DNA of 64,000 nucleotides, taken from Collinsella aerofaciens. GTDB taxonomy: Bacteria; Actinomycetota; Coriobacteriia; Coriobacteriales; Coriobacteriaceae. Position numbers and translations under genes: made by a program. Shown piece by piece: positions 1 to 8,434 of this stretch (position 1 is its first letter; every line of letters begins with the position of its first letter). The stretch lies in assembly GCF_015548375.1 (NCBI RefSeq), contig NZ_JADMWW010000002.1, positions 1 to 64,000 of the forward strand, given 5' to 3'. The notes under the pieces are model-generated. The model was not told the DNA's origin. It made no database searches and worked only from the letters and a program-made list of their open reading frames with translations.

Positions 1-144
1 CCTGCATTCCTCAAAGCATCGTTAGATTAATAATGACAGACCGAATGAAGATACGTGCGACGGGGGCGAGGCGAATGACTGAGCGGTATCGATATGCGGG
101 TTCAACGGTATCACATTGACCACATAGATTTTTAACTTGCATTT

Positions 145-894
145 CTACCCGCCCTTTTCGTAGAGTCGCCGATACGTGCTTAGCGCACCCTCGGCGCGTC
201 CGGCAGGCTTTGCGAAATGGGATCCAGGAGACTTCGGCGCAGCATCATCTTGCGGAATGCTTCTAATGAGCCTCCCATCCTTCAAAAACAGAATCTCATC
301 GCACAGCCTATCGACCGAATCCAAGATGTGGGATGACATGATGATGCACGTACCAGAATCGGCCAGCTTCCTGAGAATCTCGGAATGCAAGTCCACCCTG
401 CTGGGGTCGAGCGCGTTCATGGGCTCATCTAATAGAAGGTACCGCGCACCCGTCGCATACGCAATCGCCAGGGTAAGCTGCTGCTTCATGCCCTGGCTCA
501 GAGTGCGGATCCTCATCTTCGCGAACTCGCCTATCTGCGTTTGTTCCACTATCTCTTCGATATCGCGAGCATGCGGCCACATATCGCAAACCATCTTGAG
601 GTGATCTTCCGCACGCAATCCGGGATACAGCAGCGTCCCCTCACCAGGTGCATAGAAGATCATAGAACGGACCTCTCTCGCACCCGTACCCTGCACCTCA
701 TCCAGAACGATGCTCCCGTCCACGCGAGGACCCGGCAAACCTGCCATCGCACGCAGCAACGTCGTCTTTCCATGCCCGTTCGGAGCGACGAGACCGTAGA
801 CCGTACCCGGGGCAAACTCAGCGTCCACCGAATCTACGAGCACCTTCTTTCCATAAGAGATCGTCAGCGTTTGAAGGCCAATCATCGAGATCAT
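145..894 (-). CDS. ABC transporter ATP-binding protein
   Basis: ATPase subunit of an ABC exporter, 249 residues, cytoplasmic. Walker A (APNGHGKTT) is at about residues 37-45, the signature LSQGMKQQ at 132-139 and Walker B YLLLDEP at 152-158, followed by a switch His in SSHILD, so the protein looks active. Its start overlaps the stop of the permease gene (ATGA type), so the two are translationally coupled on the minus strand and should form one transporter. A second Met at 885 could also be the start. The length fits a single NBD of the bacteriocin-export or self-immunity class. The substrate is not readable from the sequence; the adjacent small secreted protein is the obvious candidate. Confidence 0.93.
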   Translation of the reverse strand: MISMIGLQTLTISYGKKVLVDSVDAEFAPGTVYGLVAPNGHGKTTLLRAMAGLPGPRVDGSIVLDEVQGTGAREVRSMIFYAPGEGTLLYPGLRAEDHLKMVCDMWPHARDIEEIVEQTQIGEFAKMRIRTLSQGMKQQLTLAIAYATGARYLLLDEPMNALDPSRVDLHSEILRKLADSGTCIIMSSHILDSVDRLCDEILFLKDGRLIRSIPQDDAAPKSPGSHFAKPAGRAEGALSTYRRLYEKGG

Positions 895-3131
895 CCCCTT
901 TCGATCTTTGGAACACTCAGGCGCACCATCAACGGAGATACGGCGCCCAAAACCACCAGCAGAGCGCCCGATGCGCCGACGACCTCTCCAAAAGGCATCG
1001 CGTTCGTCCCTCGCCCAAGGAACCCAATCGTCCCCACCTGGGAAGCGGGATCAAACGAGGCGAATGGAGCCAGCAGCGCGACGCCCATGCCCGCGCTTTC
1101 AACATGAGCGCTCAACGAACCCAACACCAGGAGAACCGCGCAAACCACTCCGGCGACAACGGGGTTGCGGCTAATCGCTGCTGTCAACGCAGCGACGACG
1201 GAAATCACGCCGTATGCCATGACCAGCAACGGAATACTGCACAACACCGCCTCCCCCACCATGGACGTTGTCGAAGCTCCCGCCCGAATGAGAGCGACGG
1301 GATACTCCGAACCACCCGCACCGTTCTTAATCAAGGACACAACCGCAGCGGGAACCATCGACACCAAAAGCAGCGCCAAGCCAAGCAGGAGAGACAGCGC
1401 AACAGCCGTCAGAAAACGCACATGCGCTGTTGCGGGGACTTGGAAAACCAGAAGGGAACGGCACCGCAGGTGGGTGCACGCAAGCGATGTGACAACCACG
1501 GGCAACAGCCAAAACAAGGAAGGAAGCGCTGCCTGGAGATAGGAAAGGAGGATTAATGGGGGCATCTTCGTACTTAACTCGTAAACCTTGGGGTCCGGCA
1601 AGCTCGCGATCGACTCGAGCAGAAGGGCGCGCGCCTCCACACGAGAAGGAGTCTCCGGCTCGATTCCGATCGATTGCAGGAGGGTCGCATCTGCCGCGCC
1701 CAGCTCGCCTCGAGCGCGCTCGTACGTCGCAAGGCTTCGAAACCCCTCCGCAGGCGTGGGCGCGTACACGAAACCCGAAAGAGCATCTCGCATGCCTTCC
1801 AGGGCCGCTTTGCCCTCGACGTCCATATTCGCAGCGTCCTGCTCTAGATACCGATCTATTGAACGGAGCTCCCCATCCCTATACCGAACAGCGGAAACGT
1901 CACCAGCGTCAGGAAACACCTCGACCAGAGCCGGGGCCAGCATCGCCGTCGACATTGCAATCGCGCATACGGCGAGGGCAGGAGAATGCAGGAGCAGCTT
2001 CCCCATCGTTCTTACGTATGCAACGGCGGAGGCACAAGCGCTCGAACGGGCTGTCGTTCTCGATGCGGTGAAGGAACCTCTCTCAAGACAAATCGGGGAC
2101 ATCGGGCGCGCGCAGCCGCTCTTTCCAGCAACGCAAAGCAGGCTAATTGCCAGCACCTCGATCCCGATTGCGCATACGAGGGTAATCGCGCCACGCTCGA
2201 AGCAAAGTCCAGGCAGATTCACTATCTGCGTTGTCGGGTACGGGCTATAGGCGCCGACGGTCAGCTCGGTGTTCGCATACGAAAGGGGATTCAACAGGGC
2301 GAACTCACGTAAAGCGATGGATCTTCCGTAATACCCGGGAACCATCGTCACCCCCATCAGGGCACATACGAACACGATTCCAAGCGTAGGGTTATTGGCA
2401 ATCTTCACGGCAAGGTGAACGACGAGCGAGATGAACGCCGCCACTAAGAATTGCAAGATGGCCGTCTGTGCGAACACCAGCCAAGCCGGTTTGATAACCG
2501 GAGTCGCATATTGAACGTAGCCTATCGGATAGAACAGCGAGCCCGGGCCATTCTTCACAAGTGCGGCGATTATCCCTGGAAGATTGACGGCGAAGACGGC
2601 AAGCATCGCAAAAACACTCGCCCATACGCTCGATGCAACAAGCCTGCCCAGCTCACCCATCGGTGCCTGGATGATGAGTTTTTCACGTTTGTTAAGACGC
2701 GCGGCAAGGAACGAAACGGCAACGGCCGTTGCGGCCCATAGCAAGTACTCCTTCGATCCGTCATAAAAGGAGTACGCTCCATCCGATACCTGCAGAAACG
2801 GAAGCAGAGGAGAGAGCGGCGCCAAGACAAGACGCCCCGCGGCAAGAGGGTACAGAAGCGCGGGCATGCTTGATGAAGAGGTATAGACGCCCTCCTCCCC
2901 CGCATTCACAAGCGCATCCGCATAGGATGCTGACAATTCCTGCTCAACACGGGTTATTCCCGACTCGAGGTATTCAACCCGTCCGTCGATGCCAGCCGCG
3001 CTCCTGAAGACGGGCAAAGCACAAAGAACCATCAACGCAACAACGGCAACACAGAGCGACCTGGAGGAGAGGAGCGACCTAAAGATTGCCTTCGAGATTT
3101 TGAGCATATTCATCGCCAACCTTGACCTCAT
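891..3131 (-). CDS. Large ABC transporter permease, two-half membrane protein
   Basis: A 746-residue membrane protein made of two similar halves. Each half has an N-terminal membrane helix, a long extracytoplasmic segment, then about five further helices; the second half starts near residue 380. This is the architecture of the bacteriocin-associated integral membrane proteins and FtsX-like exporters that pair with a separate ATPase. It lies between the secreted protein gene and the ATPase gene on the same strand. An internal Met at 3113 has a better-spaced AAGG upstream and may be the true start, removing six residues. The family assignment rests on topology and context only; no catalytic motif is expected. 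Confidence 0.82.
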   Translation of the reverse strand: MRSRLAMNMLKISKAIFRSLLSSRSLCVAVVALMVLCALPVFRSAAGIDGRVEYLESGITRVEQELSASYADALVNAGEEGVYTSSSSMPALLYPLAAGRLVLAPLSPLLPFLQVSDGAYSFYDGSKEYLLWAATAVAVSFLAARLNKREKLIIQAPMGELGRLVASSVWASVFAMLAVFAVNLPGIIAALVKNGPGSLFYPIGYVQYATPVIKPAWLVFAQTAILQFLVAAFISLVVHLAVKIANNPTLGIVFVCALMGVTMVPGYYGRSIALREFALLNPLSYANTELTVGAYSPYPTTQIVNLPGLCFERGAITLVCAIGIEVLAISLLCVAGKSGCARPMSPICLERGSFTASRTTARSSACASAVAYVRTMGKLLLHSPALAVCAIAMSTAMLAPALVEVFPDAGDVSAVRYRDGELRSIDRYLEQDAANMDVEGKAALEGMRDALSGFVYAPTPAEGFRSLATYERARGELGAADATLLQSIGIEPETPSRVEARALLLESIASLPDPKVYELSTKMPPLILLSYLQAALPSLFWLLPVVVTSLACTHLRCRSLLVFQVPATAHVRFLTAVALSLLLGLALLLVSMVPAAVVSLIKNGAGGSEYPVALIRAGASTTSMVGEAVLCSIPLLVMAYGVISVVAALTAAISRNPVVAGVVCAVLLVLGSLSAHVESAGMGVALLAPFASFDPASQVGTIGFLGRGTNAMPFGEVVGASGALLVVLGAVSPLMVRLSVPKIERG

Positions 3132-3178
3132 CCAGTCGGAACAGAGGGGCCGAACAAAATGCTCGGCCCTCCTCGCAT

Positions 3179-3544
3179 CTAGTAGGTGCTATAGACAAAT
3201 TGCCATTTATCAGTTGTGCCAAGAACACCACAGGAACACATTGCAGCGAGGCGGGATTCCCTATGATGCGCGGATCGGCGATAGCCATTTCGGTAGGAGA
3301 TCGTCTTGTAAGAGATGTTGAACATCGAGATGCTGTGCCCGCTTACGCCGCGAGGACAGCTGTAGCTCCAGTAGGTATCGACGACGTCGTCCGTATACCC
3401 GAGGGGCTCAACGAGGGCACACTGGCTGCTCTCCTGGGAAGGAGGCATCGGGGTATCCGCAAAAGCGGGGGCTCCCGGCAGCAACAGACAAAGAGCGAGG
3501 CCGAGGAAAACCAAGAGCTTACACGACTTAACAGTACTGAACAT
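3179..3544 (-). CDS. Small secreted protein, possible lactococcin 972-like bacteriocin
   Basis: A 121-residue protein with a clear Sec signal peptide: Lys-containing n-region, a hydrophobic core rich in Leu, and an AFA-D type cleavage site near residue 30. The mature part is about 90 residues, rich in Ser, Tyr, Arg and His, with Cys in CAL, SCP and MCSC and a Tyr-rich C-terminus (YSTY). The ATG at 3544 is chosen because GGAGAGG sits 3 bases upstream; an upstream in-frame TTG is less likely. It is followed 47 bp downstream by the permease gene and the ATPase gene. A small secreted protein with a roughly 700-residue permease and an ATPase is the lactococcin 972 gene arrangement, but the residue similarity I can see is weak, so the function is inference. 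Confidence 0.6.
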   Translation of the reverse strand: MFSTVKSCKLLVFLGLALCLLLPGAPAFADTPMPPSQESSQCALVEPLGYTDDVVDTYWSYSCPRGVSGHSISMFNISYKTISYRNGYRRSAHHRESRLAAMCSCGVLGTTDKWQFVYSTY

Positions 3545-3609
3545 AATCCTCTCCAATCTAGAGGGGTTTCGGTTGCAGCATGCTGTGATTACTTGCCGGC
3601 AAAGTCAAT

Positions 3610-3626
3610 TTAACATAAACTGTTAA
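3610..3626. promoter_or_regulatory. 17-bp inverted repeat, candidate operator
   Basis: The sequence reads TTAACA-N5-TGTTAA, a perfect 6-bp-arm dyad. It lies in the AT-rich gap between the divergent secreted-protein gene and the DUF2975 gene, about 40 bp before the latter's start. It could be the operator of the small HTH regulator encoded at 4187, which would be autoregulation. The site is seen; the regulator assignment is inferred. Confidence 0.4.
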
Positions 3627-3664
3627 AAAGTAACCTGAGTTTTTTAAATTCTTCGGAGGTTATT

Positions 3665-4177
3665 ATGAGTTCCGACAATCGCACTCCCCGGTTTCATTCC
3701 TTCCGCATCGCATGTGCGATAGCCTCTGCGGCCCTTTGCGTCACCGCCATCGCACAAGTGGCGTTCTCCTTAAAGCCAGCAATCGAAGTGCTCGACAACC
3801 CTGTAATTGCAGACTCCCCCGCGTATCCAGCCCTTGCGATCTCGACATTGGCCCCTGCCGTCATCGGTATCGCTACGACCATCCTCAGCGCCGTTCTCGT
3901 GTGGACGATCAAGAGCGGAGACCCCTTCAAGAAAGGGTCTGCGACATGCTTGAAGGTGCTCGGCATTCTCTTCGTTGTTCAAGCTGCCACCAGCCTCTAC
4001 GCCGGCTCACTCGAAACCTCCGTTTCGATGTTTGGCGGCGAGGGGGCCGTCGGCGCCCAAGAGATCGCTTCATCATTCGACTGGACCTCTCTGGTTCTCG
4101 GCATCGTCCTGTTCATGCTTTCCCAGCTCTTCTTATACGCCCGAGAGCTGTACCTCGACTCCGACGAGATTGCGTAA
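3665..4177 (+). CDS. DUF2975-like membrane protein
   Basis: A 170-residue protein with four predicted membrane segments, at about residues 12-34, 54-78, 93-114 and 135-158, and no enzyme motif. An excellent ribosome site (CGGAGG) lies 5 bases before the ATG. It is followed 9 bp later by a small XRE-type HTH gene. This membrane protein plus HTH pair is the common DUF2975/YozG-type arrangement found in many Gram-positive genomes, whose function is not established. It is an isolated accessory unit between the exporter locus and an integrase remnant. Confidence 0.8.
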   Translation: MSSDNRTPRFHSFRIACAIASAALCVTAIAQVAFSLKPAIEVLDNPVIADSPAYPALAISTLAPAVIGIATTILSAVLVWTIKSGDPFKKGSATCLKVLGILFVVQAATSLYAGSLETSVSMFGGEGAVGAQEIASSFDWTSLVLGIVLFMLSQLFLYARELYLDSDEIA

Positions 4178-4186
4178 GGAAACGCC

Positions 4187-4438
4187 ATGCCCATAATTGT
4201 TCGCCTCGACAAGATCATGGCCGAGCGAAAGATTTCCTCGAACGAACTTGCCGAAAGGATTGGAACCACGCCCGTGAACCTGTCCCGTATAAAAAAAGGG
4301 CATATTCGCGGCATTCGCTTCAACACACTCGAGCAGCTATGCCTCGCCCTTCGTTGCCAACCCGGAGACCTTCTCGAAGTCATGAGCGAAGAGGATGCCC
4401 GAAAGGAGTTCGGACTCGATTGGTCCGCCGAGGATTAG
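4187..4438 (+). CDS. Small XRE/Cro-type transcriptional regulator (YozG-like)
   Basis: An 83-residue DNA-binding protein made almost entirely of one HTH_XRE domain: helix 2 around SSNELAERIG, the recognition helix around TPVNLSRIKKG, and then the LCLALRCQPGDLLEV stretch typical of the YozG group. It starts 9 bp after the DUF2975 gene and surely shares its transcript. The reading frame stays open just past its TAG stop into an integrase fragment in the same frame, so the last few codons may mark a recombination junction. It likely regulates its own operon. Confidence 0.88.
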   Translation: MPIIVRLDKIMAERKISSNELAERIGTTPVNLSRIKKGHIRGIRFNTLEQLCLALRCQPGDLLEVMSEEDARKEFGLDWSAED

Positions 4439-5272
4439 AGGGCGGTCGTACTCGCCCTGCACACGGGGATGCGAATCGGCGAGGCCTGCGGCCTTCGGTG
4501 GTGCGATGTGGATTTCGAGACGGGCCTGATCTCGATCAGGCACTCGGTGGCGTACGCGAAGGGGATGGGTTCGTTCATCAAGGACACCAAGACCCATGAC
4601 GCCAGGGGCATCCCCATCGACCCGGTCGGCCTGCTCCCCTTCCTGAAGGAGATCCACGAGATCGACTGCAGAAAGCTGCGCTCGCGCGGCCTTACCGGGG
4701 CGGTCGAGATCGGGGACTGCTACATCCTGTCGGAACCGGGCGCAACCTTCGCGACGACCAGCTATATCCGCAGGGCGTTCAAGACGTTCTCTGAGACCAA
4801 CGGCCTCATGGGCACCAACGACGAGCTGATCACGTTCCACGGCCTGCGCCACACGTTCGCCACGCAGTGGATCCGCCAGGGCGGCGATATCAAGGCGCTC
4901 CAATCGATCCTCGGGCACAAGGACGCCATGGCGACGCTCAACGTCTACGCCGACATCGAGCCAATCTCCAAAATCCATAACATGCTGCGCGTCTCGCCGT
5001 GCCTCTGGCGCGGGTACCTCGGGCCGAGGGTCGATCCGGGACCCATGTTCCAGCAGAGAATCCAGGAGTCCATCGAGACGCTCCAGGCGTTCGGCTACGG
5101 CGTCACCGAGCCGGACGACCGAAATATCGTCATACGCGACGTGAAGACGATCAGTCGGCTCTACCCCACCGAGTACGCCGCGGTGCTGGGCCCATCCCAA
5201 CTGAGGTCACGGTGGTCCGATAGGGGCGCCGCCCGCGGCATGCGCCGCGGAGCGGTATCCCCTACCGAATAG
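4439..5272 (+). pseudogene. 5'-truncated phage/ICE tyrosine integrase
   Basis: The C-terminal catalytic domain of a tyrosine recombinase: box I Arg in TGMRIGEACGLRW, then HGLRHTFATQW (His-Leu-Arg), LGHKD and the nucleophile in NVYADIEP. The N-terminal arm-binding and SAM-like domains are missing. Coding sense begins directly after the TAG of the preceding HTH gene, in the same frame (AVVLALHTGM...), with no ribosome site; the first internal ATG is at 4469. About 100 residues follow the catalytic Tyr, which is longer than usual. This is best read as the scar of a departed element. A weak GC hairpin with a short T run (5275-5292) follows the stop. Confidence 0.8.
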
Positions 5273-5562
5273 TGGGGGATGCCCCCCGTTTTCAGTTTGG
5301 AATCAGCGGTCGGAGGCGTTCGGCTGACTGCGGGAACGGCCTATCCGCTCGATGTGTTCGGCTGAGTTCGGAAATCAACCCAACACGAGCTGGACGCGCG
5401 CCAGACGGCTCTTCCCCATGCGGCCTGCCCCCTCACGCTCATGTTGCAGACGTGTAACGCCGCAGCAAAGGTGCCCTTTTTTGCGCAGGACAGGTACAAT
5501 GATGAACACTGTACCGTAGCGGAGCGCGCCGCGCGCGCCGCAACCACGCGAAAGGGTTTCCC

Positions 5563-5850
5563 ATGGCCGAGATCTCGTCCTCCCGTATCGTCATCACCGT
5601 CCTTGGCAAGAACCGCCCCGGCATCGTCGCCGGCGTCACCCGTGTCCTAGGCGAGGCCAACGTCGACATCCGCGACATCACGCAGTCCATTATCGAGGAC
5701 ATCTTCACCATGACCATGCTGGCCGATACCGCCGAGTCCAAGCTCGACTTCGCCGAGCTGCAGAAGGCGCTGGCCGAGGCCGGCGAGCTTTCGGGCGTCA
5801 ACGTGTCCATCCAGCGCGAGGACGTCTTTAACTTTATGTACCGCCTGTAG
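5563..5850 (+). CDS. ACT domain-containing protein (UPF0237)
   Basis: A 95-residue protein consisting of one ACT domain: first strand ITVLGKNRPGIVAGV, an NVDIRDITQ turn, then TMTMLAD. ACT domains bind small ligands, often amino acids, and stand-alone UPF0237 members are probably regulatory. AAAGGG lies 7 bases before the ATG. Its usual partner, a PFL/DUF711 family protein, is not next door; citrate synthase follows after 77 bp. The preceding 290 bp (5273-5562) hold only the weak integrase-end hairpin and a possible promoter. Confidence 0.88.
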   Translation: MAEISSSRIVITVLGKNRPGIVAGVTRVLGEANVDIRDITQSIIEDIFTMTMLADTAESKLDFAELQKALAEAGELSGVNVSIQREDVFNFMYRL

Positions 5851-5927
5851 CGAACAAGCCGCCGGGGATTGCCTGACACGCGCATGCCCATGCAAGCCAC
5901 CCCGATGCGGCCCGGAGAGGAGCGCGC

Positions 5928-7346
5928 ATGGCCTACGACGCCAAGAAAATCTATTACCGCTTCGATGACCACTTGAGCCGACTGGTTCTGGATTACGAAG
6001 CAAGCCGCCAGATTTCGTCTGAAAGCGAAAGCCTCTACCACGGCCTGCCGACCGCCCCGTACGACGAGGACCTGTTTGTCGAGCACAATGTCAAGCGCGG
6101 CCTGCGCAATGCCGACGGCTCGGGCGTGGTCGCGGGCCTCACTCGTATCTCGGATGTGCACGGCTACAACAAGGTCGACGGAAAGGTCGTGCCCGATCAG
6201 GGCAAGCTCACGCTTCGCGGCTACAGCATCGAGGATCTGGTCAACAATGCCCAGGCCGAGAATCGCTACGGCTACGAGGAAGTCGCCTATCTGCTTATCA
6301 CGGGTTCGCTGCCCAACAAGGAAGAGCTCGACGGCTTTTGCGAGCGCCTGGGCGCCTTTAGGCACCTGAGCGACGAGTACGTCCGCGAGTTCCCCATGAC
6401 CACGGTGTCGTCGAGCATCATGAACGTGCTTCAGCGCGCCGTGCTGTTGCTCTACGCCTTCGACGCCGAGCCCGACGCCATTACACCCGAGCACGAAATC
6501 GACGTCGCCATCTCCATGCTCGCCCGTCTCCCCCGCATCGCCGCCTTCGCGCATATGGCGTCGGTCGCCAAGCGCCGCGGCTCCGAGGTTCATGTACCGC
6601 ACCCCACACCCGGCCTCTCCACCGCCGAGACCATCCTGCAGGTGTTGCGCGGCGGCATGGCATTCACCCACGACGAAGCCATGCTGCTCGACGTGATGCT
6701 CATGCTGCATGCCGAGCACGGCGGCGGCAACAACTCCACGTTTGCCTGCCGCGTGCTGTCCTCCTCGGCCACCGACCCGTATTCCGCCTACGCCGCGGCC
6801 ATCGGCTCGCTCAAGGGCCCGCGCCACGGCGGCGCCAACGCCAAGGTCGTGTCCATGCACGAGGACATCCGTGCGCATGTCTCCAATTGGGAGGACGAGG
6901 ACGAGGTCGCAGCCTACCTGGGCAAGATCCTCGACAAGCAGGCCTTCGACGGCACGGGTCTCATCTACGGCATGGGCCACGCCGTCTACACGCTGAGCGA
7001 CCCGCGCGCCGAGGTCTGCCGCCACTACGCACGCACGCTTGCCGCCAAGAAGGACCTGGGCGATGAGTTCGCGCTCATCGAGCGCATCGAGCGCCTGGCA
7101 CCGCAGGTGATGCGCGATCACGGCATGACCAAGCCCATCTGCGCCAACATTGACCTGTACACGGGCTTTATCTACAAGATGCTCGGCGTGCCCGAGACGC
7201 TCTTTACGCCGCTGTTCGCCGTCGCCCGCATGGCCGGCTGGTCGGCGCACCGCATGGAAGAGCTCTTCTGCGCGCACCGTATTATTCGCCCGGCCTATCG
7301 TCCAGTGATCGAGCCGCTGGAGTACAAGCCGCTCGCCGGCCGCTAG
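5928..7346 (+). CDS. gltA: Citrate synthase
   Basis: A citrate/2-methylcitrate synthase family enzyme, 472 residues, joining acetyl-CoA and oxaloacetate. The three catalytic regions are present: the His in LHAEHGGGNNS, the His in GMGHAVYTLSDPR, and the Asp in NIDLYTGF. The GPRHGGANAK substrate loop is also seen. An N-terminal extension of about 70 residues precedes the core, as in several anaerobe homologues. GGAGAGGAG lies just upstream of the ATG. No other TCA genes are nearby, so a biosynthetic role toward glutamate is more likely than a full cycle. A strong terminator follows at 7370. Confidence 0.95.
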   Translation: MAYDAKKIYYRFDDHLSRLVLDYEASRQISSESESLYHGLPTAPYDEDLFVEHNVKRGLRNADGSGVVAGLTRISDVHGYNKVDGKVVPDQGKLTLRGYSIEDLVNNAQAENRYGYEEVAYLLITGSLPNKEELDGFCERLGAFRHLSDEYVREFPMTTVSSSIMNVLQRAVLLLYAFDAEPDAITPEHEIDVAISMLARLPRIAAFAHMASVAKRRGSEVHVPHPTPGLSTAETILQVLRGGMAFTHDEAMLLDVMLMLHAEHGGGNNSTFACRVLSSSATDPYSAYAAAIGSLKGPRHGGANAKVVSMHEDIRAHVSNWEDEDEVAAYLGKILDKQAFDGTGLIYGMGHAVYTLSDPRAEVCRHYARTLAAKKDLGDEFALIERIERLAPQVMRDHGMTKPICANIDLYTGFIYKMLGVPETLFTPLFAVARMAGWSAHRMEELFCAHRIIRPAYRPVIEPLEYKPLAGR

Positions 7347-7369
7347 GACGCGGACCGTTATAGAACTCG

Positions 7370-7408
7370 AGCGTGGCCAGGGCATCGCCGCCCTCGGCCA
7401 CGCTTTTT
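7370..7408 (+). terminator. Rho-independent terminator after citrate synthase
   Basis: A perfect 9-bp stem (AGCGTGGCC / GGCCACGCT) around a 17-base loop, followed by TTTTT. It separates citrate synthase from the HAD gene that starts 26 bp later. Confidence 0.9.
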
Positions 7409-7433
7409 ATGCCAGCAGAAAGGGCTGCATCAT

Positions 7434-8276
7434 ATGATTGTGTTTTCGGATATGGATGGAACGCTGTTGACGAGCGATAAGCAGATGAGCGATGCCACCT
7501 GGGCGATGCTCGACGAACTCGCTCGACGCGGAATTGAATTTGTGCCCTGCACGGGGCGCCCGCTGTCGGGCATCTTTGAGCCCATCCTCGCCCATCCCGC
7601 CGTACACTACGCGGTCTGCGCCAACGGTGCCAGCGTCTGGCAGCTCGACGACGGTACGTCCACCGATACTTCACGTGCTACGCGCATTTTGAGCCGACCG
7701 CTCGACCGCGCCATCGCCCACCGCGTCCATAGCATTGCCGCCGGCCATGACGTCACCTTCGATATCTTCGCGGACGGGCAGTGCTTCCTCACCCGCTCGC
7801 TCTACACGCGCCTAGACGAATTCTGCGGCGGCGACCCCCACATCGCGGCTTCGCTCAAGCGCACACGAACACCGATCGACATGGATATCGACAGCAAGAT
7901 CGACGAGGTCGAGACGCTCGAACGCATCGCCATGTACTGGCACGACCCGGCCGATCGCGACACCATCGCGGCGGAGCTCGACACGCTCGAAGGCATTGAG
8001 GTCACGCGTTCGTACGCCATGAATATCGAGGTCATGGGCGAGGGCGCCACCAAGGGAACAGCCCTCACGTGGCTATGCGAGCACCTGGGCGAGTCTCTCG
8101 CCGACGCCTGGGCGTTCGGCGACAACATCAACGACATCCCCATGCTGCAGGCAGCGGGCCATGGCATGGCCATGATCAACGCCGAGCCCGAAGATCGCGA
8201 GGCCGCCGACGCCATCACCGAATACGACAACGACCACGACGGCATCGCCCGCACCATAATGGCTGCCCTCGCCTAG
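7434..8276 (+). CDS. HAD superfamily Cof-type phosphatase
   Basis: A 280-residue member of the Cof/YbhA-type HAD hydrolases, which dephosphorylate sugar phosphates, FMN or PLP. Motif I is DMDGTLL at residues 5-11, with the nucleophile Asp and the acid/base Asp. Motif II is the Thr/Ser region around PCTGR, the motif III Lys is in EGATKGTAL, and motif IV is AFGDNINDIPM. The large C2-type cap sits between motifs II and III. The exact substrate is not predictable. It is transcribed alone, ends 16 bp before a large hairpin, and converges with a second HAD gene. Confidence 0.9.
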   Translation: MIVFSDMDGTLLTSDKQMSDATWAMLDELARRGIEFVPCTGRPLSGIFEPILAHPAVHYAVCANGASVWQLDDGTSTDTSRATRILSRPLDRAIAHRVHSIAAGHDVTFDIFADGQCFLTRSLYTRLDEFCGGDPHIAASLKRTRTPIDMDIDSKIDEVETLERIAMYWHDPADRDTIAAELDTLEGIEVTRSYAMNIEVMGEGATKGTALTWLCEHLGESLADAWAFGDNINDIPMLQAAGHGMAMINAEPEDREAADAITEYDNDHDGIARTIMAALA

Positions 8277-8292
8277 CAGCATCAACCCGGCA

Positions 8293-8372
8293 GGGTAGCT
8301 AATTTGGGACGGGCTATTTTAGCTACCTAACAAGCGGGTAGCTAAAATAGCCCCGTCCCAAATTAGCTACCC
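8293..8372. terminator. 80-nt near-perfect hairpin between convergent HAD genes
   Basis: Two arms of about 35 bases, starting GGGTAGCTAATTTGGGACG and mirrored at the 3' side, enclose a loop of about 8 bases. It lies between two convergent genes and could terminate from both sides. The arm sequence and size are like a mobile hairpin repeat rather than a simple terminator. Confidence 0.7.
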
Positions 8373-8402
8373 CCGGAAAACCGCAAGGACTGTCCCCCGT
8401 TG

Positions 8403-8433
8403 CCGGCAGAAAAGGAACGTCCCCATCTGCCGG
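8403..8433 (-). terminator. Short hairpin abutting the stop of the second HAD gene
   Basis: CCGGCAGA / TCTGCCGG arms enclose a loop containing GGAACGTCCCC. It begins directly after the minus-strand stop at 8435. The loop motif recurs near 9412 and resembles the GGGGACG-type repeats associated with REP/RAYT elements; that link is inference. Confidence 0.45.
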
Positions 8434-8434
8434 A

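Noticed and set aside
4187-5272. A deliberate HTH-integrase fusion by TAG readthrough
   Set aside because: The integrase lacks its N-terminal domains and there is no readthrough context; truncation by deletion explains the join more simply.
5439-7385. A 648-codon frame on the minus strand opposite citrate synthase
   Set aside because: Shadow frame; the plus strand encodes all citrate synthase catalytic blocks.
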